Shown: positions 1 to 6,849 of the stretch, piece by piece | Numbering within the stretch: the stretch's first letter is position 1 | Layout: every line of letters starts with the position of its first letter | Source: Defluviitaleaceae bacterium | Lineage (GTDB): Bacteria > Bacillota > Clostridia > Lachnospirales > WQUN01 | Assembly (NCBI GenBank): GCA_009783525.1 | Contig: WRDG01000060.1 | Coordinates: 1-10,146 of the forward strand | Reading direction: 5' to 3' | DNA: 10,146 nucleotides | Program-made: the position numbers and the translations under genes | The notes under the pieces: model-generated | What the model saw: the letters and a program-made list of their open reading frames with translations, nothing else | Database searches by the model: none | What the model was told of the DNA's origin: nothing

Positions 1-367
1 CGAAGGTTTTTTTTGAAAAATTTATTTCGCTTGGTCCGTCCCATTGTTCGCCGCACGAGCCTGTGATGTTCACGCAGCATTTCGCTCCGACCCTTTCCGC
101 AAGGCGAAGCTGGTCTTTGCAATACTGCAGCGCTTTTTTTGCCGTTTCCGCATCCGGCGACATCGGGTTGCTCCATGCGCCCACTTCCGCTATCACAAAA
201 TTATTTTTTTCCGCAGTTTTTACATACGAATCGATTTCATCGTCCGGCGCGTTGCTTCCCAACGGAAAATATACGGCGTTAAAGCCGAGTTCGTTTACGT
301 GCGCCGCCCATTCGTCCGGATTTTTAAACGGTTTAAAAATTTGCCCGCCCAATAATATTTTTTTCAT
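1..367 (-). CDS. Sugar phosphate isomerase/epimerase-like TIM-barrel protein (N-terminal part, cut by window edge)
   Basis: Seen: an open minus-strand frame with no stop runs from an ATG at 365-367 to the window edge, giving 122 residues. It starts MKKILLGGQIFKPFKNPDEW, followed by ELGFNAVYFPLG, NNFVIAEVGAWSNPMSP and, near the cut, LAERVGAKCCVNITGSCG. A strong GGAGG Shine-Dalgarno lies at 376-380, and the ATG is 1 nt after the hflC stop, so it is probably co-translated with hflC. Known: alternating beta strands and helices, with an 'aEvgaWsNP' strand end and an 'A..vGa.c.vni.G' strand, are typical of the xylose isomerase-like TIM-barrel superfamily (AP endonuclease 2 fold), which includes sugar phosphate isomerases, epimerases and inosose-type enzymes. 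The metal-binding Glu, Asp and His residues of this family mostly lie further on, outside the window. Inference: a cytoplasmic carbohydrate-converting enzyme; the exact substrate cannot be read. Confidence 0.8.
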   Translation of the reverse strand, partial: MKKILLGGQIFKPFKNPDEWAAHVNELGFNAVYFPLGSNAPDDEIDSYVKTAEKNNFVIAEVGAWSNPMSPDAETAKKALQYCKDQLRLAERVGAKCCVNITGSCGEQWDGPSEINFSKKTF

Positions 368-368
368 T

Positions 369-1247
369 TTAATAACCTCCGAGCCATTTCATCAGCGGCG
401 TATCAAGCGGAAGCATCAGCGTCTTATCGCCTTTCATGGAAATTTTTAGCGCGTCGAGGCTCCGTATGAACGTGTAAAACTCGGCGCGTTCCTCGCCGCT
501 GTATGCCTCCGCGAGTATGCGCATGTATTCGGCTTCGCCTTCCGCCCGTAATTTGTCTGCGTCGGCGCTCGCTTTAGACAGCAGAATGTCACGCTCGGGG
601 TTAATTGCATTTCTTATCATTTTCGCTTCTTCCGCGCCTTCGGCTATATACATGGCCGCGATGCTTTCGCGTTCGCTTATCATCCGTCGGTACACCGCTT
701 CTTTGTTGTCGGGCGGCAAATCGAATTGGTTTATTTTGATTGTGTTTATGTTCACGCCGAAGTCTATTTGCATCCTGTCTTTGGACAAATCCATGAGGCT
801 GTCCGACAAGCCGCCTCCGCGCAATGTGATTATCGTTTCCTGTTCGATGTTGCTTAGCGTGTTTTTGATAGCGTTGTAAACGATGTTTTCTATACGCCGC
901 GTAACTTCGGAAACCGGCCCGAGGTTTTGCATAACCGAAAGCGGATCGTTTATCTGCCATACAACAAAACTGCTGACGTTCATCGTTTTTTTATCCAACG
1001 TGATCACATCGGACGGATTAAGGTTGTAAAGCTGCTTGTTGATCGGAACAAACGAAATTGAGTATATGGGCCATTTAAAATACAGCCCGGGCTTGGTATG
1101 CACGTCTATTACTTCTCCGAACCTCATGACATACGCCGCCTGCCCCGCCGGAACAGTAACGGATATGAGTTGAAAGGCGAACCATGTGATTACAAGCAAA
1201 ACGATAAATATTTTGCAAAATTTTCCGAGCGTGTCGATAATTTTCAT
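369..1247 (-). CDS. hflC: HflC-like SPFH/prohibitin-family membrane protein
   Basis: In known systems HflC and HflK form a large membrane complex that surrounds the FtsH protease and modulates its action on membrane proteins. Seen: 292 residues; one N-terminal membrane segment at about 11-31 (KIFIVLLVITWFAFQLISV), then the SPFH core starting VPAGQAAYVMRFGEVID, with PGLYFKWPI, the DVITLDKKTMNVSSFVVWQI strand pair and EVTRRIENIV. A charged coiled-coil stretch follows (about 190-245, containing ERESIAAMYIAEGAEEAKMIR and ASADADKLRAEGEAEYMRILAEA). The C-terminus ends MKWLGGY. Length and domain order match HflC. The start is well fixed: GGAGG is 7 nt upstream, and the hflK stop codon TAA is part of that TAAGGAGG. 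A sugar isomerase-like gene begins 1 nt downstream, which is not a usual hflC neighbour. Confidence in the family is high; the FtsH role is inferred from family knowledge. Confidence 0.93.
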   Translation of the reverse strand: MKIIDTLGKFCKIFIVLLVITWFAFQLISVTVPAGQAAYVMRFGEVIDVHTKPGLYFKWPIYSISFVPINKQLYNLNPSDVITLDKKTMNVSSFVVWQINDPLSVMQNLGPVSEVTRRIENIVYNAIKNTLSNIEQETIITLRGGGLSDSLMDLSKDRMQIDFGVNINTIKINQFDLPPDNKEAVYRRMISERESIAAMYIAEGAEEAKMIRNAINPERDILLSKASADADKLRAEGEAEYMRILAEAYSGEERAEFYTFIRSLDALKISMKGDKTLMLPLDTPLMKWLGGY

Positions 1248-1259
1248 ATGATCGCCTCC

Positions 1260-2216
1260 TTATTCTAAGTACGAAGCGGCCGGCAGAGTATCATGCGGCG
1301 TTTCGTGTGTCGTAAGATCCAAAAACGGCAGCAGGTTTTCGCCGGTGCCGACAACGAGTTTAATATGCGGCAAAATTTCTTCCATAGCTTCCAAATAAAG
1401 CCTCGTTCGGGTTATCTCTTTATTTTTTATATATTCGTTGAACATCTCGTCGAAACGGGCTACTTGACCTACCGCTTCGTTAATGCGCGACTGCCTGTAA
1501 CCGACCGCTTCCTGCACAATAGCGTCGGCGTTTGCGCGGGCGGCGGGAATCGCCTCGTTGTATTCTTTTTGCGCTTGGTTTATAGCCGTGTCTTTTTGCT
1601 GCTTTGCGTTTTCGACGTTTTTAAACGCGGTGATAACTTCCTGTGTAGGCGGATCCGAATCCTGCATATTAATACTTATTAAGGTAATGCCGATGTCGAT
1701 TTCTTCGAGATCCGATATAACCCTGTCCCGTATTTTCGTTTGAATTTCCGCTTTGGCCGTTGTTAAAACCTCGTCGACATTATACTCGCAGACAACGGCG
1801 CGAACCTCGGCTTGCACAAGATTGCGGAGTATTTCCTCCGGTTCGCTTGAGGCAAACAAATAAACGGACGGCACGCTTACGCGATATTCGACAAAGAAAT
1901 CAACGTTCACAAAATTAAGATCCCTTGTGATCATAAACGATTCCAACTCCACCGTGGTATGGAATTGGTTAGCGCTTTCTCTGTAACCCATCGTGAAACC
2001 CTTGCTGACCATCGAAACTTTTTTTACCTGTTCGATGAACGGCAGTTTCAAATGCAGGCCCGACCCGTTGGTCGAAACAGGCACGCCGAAACGAATTATA
2101 ACCGCCTGCTCCTGTTCGTGGACGGTATAGATGCAGTTCGGCAGAGCGATGATCAACACCAGCAATGTGCAAAGGCATGCGGTGATGTCAATCATTTGTT
2201 TTACTGTGTACTTCAT
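1260..2216 (-). CDS. hflK: HflK-like SPFH/prohibitin-family membrane protein
   Basis: Partner of HflC in the membrane complex that modulates FtsH. Seen: 318 residues starting MKYTVKQMIDITACLC. A membrane segment lies at about 9-30, then the SPFH domain begins YTVHEQEQAVIIRFGVPVST with GLHLKLPFIEQV, FMITRDLNFVNVDFFVEYRV, NLVQAEVRAVVCEYNVDEVL and DIGITLISINMQDSDPP. A long coiled coil (AFKNVENAKQQKDTAINQAQ and on) follows. The 'Q..dp.pP..V..AF..V..A.Q..' junction is an HflK hallmark. Unlike E. coli HflK it has no glycine-rich N-terminal tail. The ATG at 2216 was chosen because GGAGGG sits 7 nt upstream; an in-frame upstream start at 2291 would add 25 residues before the membrane segment and would translate part of the inverted repeat. 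The stop overlaps the ribosome binding site of hflC, pointing to coupled translation and a 1:1 complex. No convincing promoter was seen directly upstream. Confidence 0.93.
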   Translation of the reverse strand: MKYTVKQMIDITACLCTLLVLIIALPNCIYTVHEQEQAVIIRFGVPVSTNGSGLHLKLPFIEQVKKVSMVSKGFTMGYRESANQFHTTVELESFMITRDLNFVNVDFFVEYRVSVPSVYLFASSEPEEILRNLVQAEVRAVVCEYNVDEVLTTAKAEIQTKIRDRVISDLEEIDIGITLISINMQDSDPPTQEVITAFKNVENAKQQKDTAINQAQKEYNEAIPAARANADAIVQEAVGYRQSRINEAVGQVARFDEMFNEYIKNKEITRTRLYLEAMEEILPHIKLVVGTGENLLPFLDLTTHETPHDTLPAASYLE

Positions 2217-2230
2217 AAAAATTCCCTCCG
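2217..2230 (-). promoter_or_regulatory. Ribosome binding site deciding the hflK start
   Basis: On the minus strand, CGGAGGG is followed by AATTTTT and then ATG. This strong Shine-Dalgarno at normal spacing decides in favour of the 2216 start over the in-frame upstream start at 2291, which has no such motif. Confidence 0.85.
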
Positions 2231-2242
2231 TTTCATTTGTAT

Positions 2243-2342
2243 AGAATTCAATGATTAACTCGGCTTTGCGCGAAGATAGTCCCGGCAGCAAGATATTTCT
2301 CGAAGTGCAAAATCGGATTTTAACAGTTAATCATCGAATTCT
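2243..2342. repeat. Long inverted repeat (18-nt arms, 64-nt centre) between kinase gene and hflK
   Basis: Seen: arm 1 (2243-2260) is AGAATTCAATGATTAACT; arm 2 (2325-2342) is AGTTAATCATCGAATTCT. They are reverse complements with a single mismatch (17 of 18). The 64-nt centre adds weak further complementarity (CGGCTTTGCGC against GTGCAAAATCGG), so the whole 100 bp could fold into one long imperfect hairpin. The repeat begins right after the kinase stop codon and ends 26 bp before the hflK start, so it fills almost the entire gap. There is no T-run after it, so it is not a standard intrinsic terminator, and no clear target-site duplication flanks it. It could be a MITE-like element, an mRNA processing or stability structure between the operon halves, or a regulatory fold. 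Confidence 0.75.
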
Positions 2343-4277
2343 TTATTGCAGGTAAAAACGTAATTTATTCATCAACTCCGCGTAATCGAGCGGTTTGCCT
2401 ATATGGTTGTTCATGCCGGCCGACATGCAGCGTTTGATATCTTCGCTTAAAACATTTGCGGTCACTGCTATGATCGGAATGTTTTCGCAGCCGGGCATGC
2501 CCGATTTTCGTATTTGCCGCGTTGCTTCGTAACCGTCCATGATAGGCATTTGAATGTCCATCATAATCAAATCGAACCGGTTTGGACTGCCGCAGTACAT
2601 CCGCAGCGCTTCTGCTCCGTTTTCTGCCGTTTCGATTTCTATTTTCGTCGGTTCGAGCAGCGAAACGGTTATTTCGTTGTTGATCGGAATGTCTTCGACC
2701 AACAACAAGCGTTTGCCTTTAAAAATCCCTTCTATTACTAAAGGTTCTTCTTCGTTTATATCGGCGCCCGCCCAAAACGCCGGATGCTTCAGTTTAACGG
2801 TTACTGTAAACGTCGAGCCTTTTCGCAGTTCCGATACGACGTCAATATCGCCGTCCATCATGCGGACGATATAACGAGATATGGCAAGCCCGAGCCCGGC
2901 GCCGCCGTAAGAACGCGAAAAGGCGCTCTCTGCTTGCTGGAACGATAAAAAAATTCGCGCCTGCTGCTCCGCGCTTATTCCGATGCCGGTATCCGAAATG
3001 GCAAACGACAGCGTATAAACACCGTCCTCATCGTTTAATAAACGCGCTTCGGCTTTTATATTTCCTTTTTCGGGCGTGAATTTAATCGCGTTACTCAGCA
3101 GGTTTATCAGAACCTGTATCAAACGCCTTTCGTCTCCCATCGCCCTTGTCGGGATGTTTTCGTCGACATGAACCGTTAGTTTTTGATTTTTATCGTCCGC
3201 GCTGTAAATGACAATATCGGCCGCCTGCTGAAGAAGCTTGCTGCAGTCGAACTCCGCTTTTTTTAATTCGAATGTATTCGACTCGATGTTTGCCATGTCC
3301 AAAATATCGCCTATTACGCCGAGCAAATGTTTTGAAGCGTCTGCAATATGCGAAAAACAATAATCTTTTTTTTCTGCGCTTGCCGCCGTTTTTCCGATCG
3401 AAGTCATTCCCATGACGGCGTTAAGCGGCGTTCGCATTTCGTGGCCCATGTTCGCCAAAAAAATCGATTTGGCGTGCGACGATTGTTCCGCGTCTCGCCG
3501 CGCCTGTTCGATTTCGGTATCGTCATGCAATAAAATAAGCACGCCTCCAACATCGCCGTATTGGTCAATCATCGGCGAAAATTGCATAGAGTAGTGCCTA
3601 AGCCTGCCGTTTTGCTTAAAGTCTATTGATTGCTCCGCTTTTAAAGTTTGAACGGTTTTATATGCGTCGTCCAATAGCCCGGTCATTTCGTTCATAAAAG
3701 CTTCCGAAACAACCGGCGCGAACAAATCGTGCAGCGACTTGCCTTTAATTTCGTCCTGCTTTTCAATATTGCAACTTTGCAAATATGCGTCGCCCGCATA
3801 TAAAAGCAAACCTTGCCTGTTGAACAGAAGCACCGGGTCGGGGCAGTTTGTCAGCATAAGGTTTACATACATTTCGAGGCGCGATTTTTCGTCGAGGGTA
3901 TTTTGGTGACGCTGTTTCAATTGATTTACCATGTTGTTAAACGCGAACGAAAAATCGCCCATAAATTCGACGCGCTGCTGATAATCGCCCTTTGCCACTT
4001 GCTGAGTTTGCCATGTGAGATGCGAAAGCGATGAATGGAGCATCATAAGCGGCGCGGCTATCTCGTTGCCCGGTGACGGCATGTTCCCGTGAAGATTTCC
4101 TTTGGCCAACTCTTTCGCCATTGTCGTGGCTTCGTTTACCAAATGTATAAAGTACATCAAACCCTTGCCCAAATCGACAAACTCTTCGGGAAGTTCCGCA
4201 GGGTCCAACGAAGCGTGAACCGGATCATATATCACGTCGCGCAGGTAATTGAACAACAGTGCTGCGGGTGATTCCAT
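2343..4277 (-). CDS. Soluble hybrid sensor histidine kinase (HAMP-like, PAS, HisKA, HATPase, receiver)
   Basis: A signalling kinase predicted to autophosphorylate on His and pass phosphate to its own receiver Asp. Seen, in 644 residues: two HAMP-like segments at about 46-85 (AKELAKGNLHGNM) and 88-120 (QQVAKGDYQQRVEFMGDF); a PAS-like domain at about 136-255; H box FLANMGHEMRTPLN with His279; N box with Asn392/Asn396; DTGIG at 429-433; GGAGLGLAI at 458-466; and a C-terminal receiver with Glu528/Asp529, phospho-acceptor Asp574 in MMDIQMPIMDGYEA, Thr606 and Lys628. All catalytic residues are present. There is no signal peptide and no membrane segment, although HAMP domains usually sit after one, so it is cytoplasmic. 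Its ATG overlaps the stop of the V4R gene (TGATG); AAGGGG about 11 nt upstream is its likely ribosome binding site. Inference: it takes its input from the V4R protein. No DNA-binding response regulator or phosphotransfer protein is in the window, so the output is unknown. Confidence 0.92.
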   Translation of the reverse strand: MESPAALLFNYLRDVIYDPVHASLDPAELPEEFVDLGKGLMYFIHLVNEATTMAKELAKGNLHGNMPSPGNEIAAPLMMLHSSLSHLTWQTQQVAKGDYQQRVEFMGDFSFAFNNMVNQLKQRHQNTLDEKSRLEMYVNLMLTNCPDPVLLFNRQGLLLYAGDAYLQSCNIEKQDEIKGKSLHDLFAPVVSEAFMNEMTGLLDDAYKTVQTLKAEQSIDFKQNGRLRHYSMQFSPMIDQYGDVGGVLILLHDDTEIEQARRDAEQSSHAKSIFLANMGHEMRTPLNAVMGMTSIGKTAASAEKKDYCFSHIADASKHLLGVIGDILDMANIESNTFELKKAEFDCSKLLQQAADIVIYSADDKNQKLTVHVDENIPTRAMGDERRLIQVLINLLSNAIKFTPEKGNIKAEARLLNDEDGVYTLSFAISDTGIGISAEQQARIFLSFQQAESAFSRSYGGAGLGLAISRYIVRMMDGDIDVVSELRKGSTFTVTVKLKHPAFWAGADINEEEPLVIEGIFKGKRLLLVEDIPINNEITVSLLEPTKIEIETAENGAEALRMYCGSPNRFDLIMMDIQMPIMDGYEATRQIRKSGMPGCENIPIIAVTANVLSEDIKRCMSAGMNNHIGKPLDYAELMNKLRFYLQ

Positions 4278-4810
4278 CAGATGACTGTCCCCTTAAAACG
4301 GCACACGCGGTCTCCGTTAGCCCAGCAATCAATTTCTTTTACATTATATTTTTTTCCGGTGTAGCACTGTAATATGCCGGCGATAAACCCCTCGTCGTAG
4401 TCGCATACTGTTTCGTTTGATATGGGCAATCCGCTGCAGTCGAGATCCTGGCCGACAGTAAGCACGAGATTGCCCGTAGCTTCATCGAATGATTCCATCC
4501 TTAGGATTCCGATTTTTAATTCTTTTAACGACCTTTGAAGGTCCGCAATAAATGTGGCGAAGTCCGCTTTTAAATCGAGCGAGTTTTTTGCGTATTCTGT
4601 GCCGGCCAAATGCCCGGCTGCACGCAAATAATCGTTGGCCTTTTCTTTACCGAAATCTTTGGTGAGTACGTCGAGCATTGTAAACTGCATGAGGCGGTAG
4701 ACCAAAACCGGCATCTCTTCGCCGAGATCGCCGCGCCCTTCTTTGATGTCGCCTAATGTATTCCACGAAAACTCGCTGTGTGATTTTCCTTTCAAAAAAA
4801 TATTTTCCAA
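4277..4810 (-). CDS. V4R-domain protein, probable small-molecule sensor partner of the hybrid kinase
   Basis: Seen: about 177 residues from a TTG start. The N-terminal part reads FSWNTLGDIKEGRGDLG then MPVLVYRLMQFTMLDVL. The C-terminal half is typical V4R: a cysteine before DYDEGFIAGIL, then TGKKYNVKEIDCWANGDRVC with two further cysteines eight residues apart. Known: V4R (4-vinyl reductase) domains bind small ligands, sometimes metal through conserved cysteines, and occur in BchJ and in sensory parts of XylR/DmpR-type regulators. Start choice: TTG at 4808-4810 follows AAGGA at 8 nt spacing; an in-frame ATG at 4850-4852 would add 14 lysine-rich residues but has no Shine-Dalgarno and would sit at the predicted transcription start. 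The stop codon shares a base with the kinase ATG. Inference: it binds a ligand and controls the kinase. An enzymatic role is the alternative. Confidence 0.85.
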   Translation of the reverse strand: MENIFLKGKSHSEFSWNTLGDIKEGRGDLGEEMPVLVYRLMQFTMLDVLTKDFGKEKANDYLRAAGHLAGTEYAKNSLDLKADFATFIADLQRSLKELKIGILRMESFDEATGNLVLTVGQDLDCSGLPISNETVCDYDEGFIAGILQCYTGKKYNVKEIDCWANGDRVCRFKGTVI

Positions 4811-4841
4811 GAAAATCTTCCTTTCGCATTTTTTTTCATTT

Positions 4842-4870
4842 TTTACAAGCATTTGTAATAATGGTATAAA
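4842..4870 (+). promoter_or_regulatory. Sigma-70-like promoter of the alpha-galactosidase/sugar kinase operon
   Basis: Seen: TTTACA at 4842-4847 and TATAAA at 4865-4870 with a 17-nt spacer and an extended -10 TGG just upstream of the hexamer. Transcription would start near 4877, giving a leader of about 38 nt that carries GAGGAGGT at 4903-4910. Confidence 0.7.
4843..4858. promoter_or_regulatory. Perfect palindrome, candidate operator shared by divergent promoters
   Basis: Seen: TTACAA-GCAT-TTGTAA, two perfect 6-bp half sites with a 4-nt centre. It overlaps the -35 of the plus-strand promoter and the -10/start region of the minus-strand promoter, the usual place for a repressor site. It does not match the catabolite-repression (CcpA) cre consensus well. 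The regulator is unknown and none is encoded in the window. Confidence 0.5.
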
Positions 4871-4886
4871 GATAACATATTTGCAA
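4858..4886 (-). promoter_or_regulatory. Candidate promoter of the V4R-kinase operon
   Basis: Read on the minus strand: TTGCAA (4886-4881), 17 nt, then CATTAT (4863-4858), a 4 of 6 match to the -10 consensus. Transcription would start near 4851, about 40 nt before the TTG start of the V4R gene. Weaker than the overlapping plus-strand promoter. Confidence 0.4.
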
Positions 4887-4914
4887 ACGAAAAAAAATAT
4901 TTGAGGAGGTGCTT

Positions 4915-6849
4915 ATGCTTAATGTAATGGCTCCCGAATTTTGCGCCGCGCCGGAAAAAACGCCGACCGGTTTTTTTTATGCGGCGGCTGACGGACTCAC
5001 TGCGGAATTAAACGGAATGCCGGGCGGTATTATTTGCCGCGTACCGTCTAAAACCGGAGACTATAAGACATTCGTTGACACGTCGCGTGACGATGAAACG
5101 CTCAAGGTTGTGCAGCTCGGCATCGGCAACGCGTCGGGCCTGCTGTGCAATTCCGTTTACAGCCCGGCAAAAGATTTGCTCGTTACATTTGCCGCAGAAG
5201 GGCTCGAAATTAAAATCGCAAGCGAATCAGGAGAAAACTTTGAAATATTTTGCACGGGTCCGCTCACCGTTACTACGATCGAAAAATACATCGCTCTTCA
5301 CTGCGGGTTTAGCTGGTACACGCCGATGGACAAAAAAATTTTTAAACGCCCGCCGTCCGGCTGGTGCAGCTGGTATTACTACTACTTAAAAATTACGGAA
5401 GACGAAGTGATTAAAAATACGGATTGGCTTGCAAAAAACTTAAAACAGTTCGGTTGCGAATGGGTGCAGATTGACGACGGCTGGCAGGGGCACGGCGACG
5501 GACTGGGCGACAACCGCGATTGGTTTGTCACGTGTCCTTCAGATTTTCCGAACGGCATGAAATATACTGCCGACTACATAAAATCCAAAGGGATGAAGCC
5601 CGGTATTTGGTGCATCCCGTTTACACAAAGCGATTCTGAACTGTTTGACAGCGAGCCGGAACTTTTTCTTCACCGGCCCGACGGAACGTCGCCCGGCACA
5701 GATATCGCAAACCACCGCGACGATGTATGGTTCGAATGGCCGGGCATGTACCACCTCGACCTTACATCGGAAACGGCGAAAAAATATTTAGACGGGCTTT
5801 TTAAAATGTTCTGCGTCGATTGGGGCTACGAATACATTAAAGCGGACGGCACGACAGCCGCCGCCGCGGTGCACGACAAGTACAGGGCGGACGCGCACGA
5901 CCCGTCCATAAATGGGAGCCGCGCATACCGCATCGGAATCGACGCGATAAAAAAAATAATGGGAAGCGAAAAATTTTTGCTCAACTGCATTTGCGGCACT
6001 AATTGGGCGGCATTGGGTTTGAGCGAAGGAATGCGGACGGGCGGCGACGTCGATCTTACTTGGCGCGGCATCAGCAACGGCACAGGCTGCACTATAGATA
6101 CGTTGTTTTTAAACACAATAGCAACTTATACGGATCCAGACGTCGTTTGCGTACGCGACCCGCTGCCGATTGAACAGGCAAGACTTTGGGTAACGTTTTT
6201 GGGAATCACCGGCCAGTTGCTTATGGCAAGCGACAAAATGTACGAATTGTCGGACGACCGCGTTGAACTGCTGCGCCGAATTTTTCCCGTAGCGGACATA
6301 CATCCCATGGAGCTCTACCCGCTCGACAAAAATAATATGGCGCCTGTGTTTAACTTAAAAGTTTGTCTTCCGCATATAGCATGCTGGGATGTCGCCGCGG
6401 TTTTCAACTGGACTGACGTAAAACAGGTTTATACATTGACTCCTAAAGGATTGGGATTGTCAGGCAGCAAATGGATTTGCACGGACGTTTGGAACGGATG
6501 TTTGCAAGAAAACGAAAACGGCGTAATAAAAGCGGAGCTTGAACCGCATACATGCAAGGTTTTTGCTTATTGGAAAAAAGATTCGAGGCCGCAATTCGTA
6601 GGGACAAACCGTCATTTAACACAGGGCGCGGACGACCTTCTCGATTTGAAATGGGACGGCGACGGCCTCGTGTTGTCCGGACGGTCGGCCGTGGTAAAAA
6701 ACGATGTATATAAAGTAAAAATTTATGTGCCGGAAGAATATGAAGTAATTTCGCCAAACACCGAAGCGGAGGGCGGATTAACAATTATAAAAATATTGCG
6801 CGATGCAAACGAAGAAGCGGATTGGATCGTGAGGTTTAAAAAAATATGA
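4915..6849 (+). CDS. GH36-like alpha-galactosidase (clan GH-D), cytoplasmic
   Basis: Predicted to release alpha-linked galactose (or a related sugar) from oligosaccharides. Seen: 644 residues. An N-terminal beta-rich part (about 1-145) is followed by a (beta/alpha)8 barrel opening with GWCSWYYYYLKITEDE, then WVQIDDGWQ, DWFVTCPSDFPNGM, GMKPGIWCIPFTQ, YHLDLTSE and the putative nucleophile Asp311 in YEYIKADG, and putative acid/base Asp378 in GMRTGGDV. A beta-rich C-terminal part follows. From memory, the motifs line up with Thermotoga maritima GalA (GWCSWYHYF, QIDD, KIDF, GMRIGPD), but this protein is longer and has KAD instead of K-I/W-D around the nucleophile. There is no signal peptide, so the substrate must be imported. 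Start: ATG 4915 lies 5 nt after AGGAGG; the GTG at 4909 lies inside that site, and ATG 4927 is too far. Its stop overlaps the next gene by 4 nt. An alpha-N-acetylgalactosaminidase or another clan member is possible. Confidence 0.8.
   Translation: MLNVMAPEFCAAPEKTPTGFFYAAADGLTAELNGMPGGIICRVPSKTGDYKTFVDTSRDDETLKVVQLGIGNASGLLCNSVYSPAKDLLVTFAAEGLEIKIASESGENFEIFCTGPLTVTTIEKYIALHCGFSWYTPMDKKIFKRPPSGWCSWYYYYLKITEDEVIKNTDWLAKNLKQFGCEWVQIDDGWQGHGDGLGDNRDWFVTCPSDFPNGMKYTADYIKSKGMKPGIWCIPFTQSDSELFDSEPELFLHRPDGTSPGTDIANHRDDVWFEWPGMYHLDLTSETAKKYLDGLFKMFCVDWGYEYIKADGTTAAAAVHDKYRADAHDPSINGSRAYRIGIDAIKKIMGSEKFLLNCICGTNWAALGLSEGMRTGGDVDLTWRGISNGTGCTIDTLFLNTIATYTDPDVVCVRDPLPIEQARLWVTFLGITGQLLMASDKMYELSDDRVELLRRIFPVADIHPMELYPLDKNNMAPVFNLKVCLPHIACWDVAAVFNWTDVKQVYTLTPKGLGLSGSKWICTDVWNGCLQENENGVIKAELEPHTCKVFAYWKKDSRPQFVGTNRHLTQGADDLLDLKWDGDGLVLSGRSAVVKNDVYKVKIYVPEEYEVISPNTEAEGGLTIIKILRDANEEADWIVRFKKI

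Noticed and set aside
44..449. Two overlapping plus-strand open frames at the left edge
   Set aside because: They are shadows of the minus-strand sugar isomerase-like gene and the end of hflC; that gene has a proper ribosome binding site and a recognisable fold pattern.
2217..2291. 25-residue upstream extension of HflK
   Set aside because: The extension covers part of the inverted repeat, lacks a ribosome binding site, and the start at 2216 has a strong one directly before the membrane segment.
4843..4858. CcpA catabolite-response element
   Set aside because: The palindrome lacks the central CG and the half-site pattern of the cre consensus, so it is kept only as an unassigned operator candidate.
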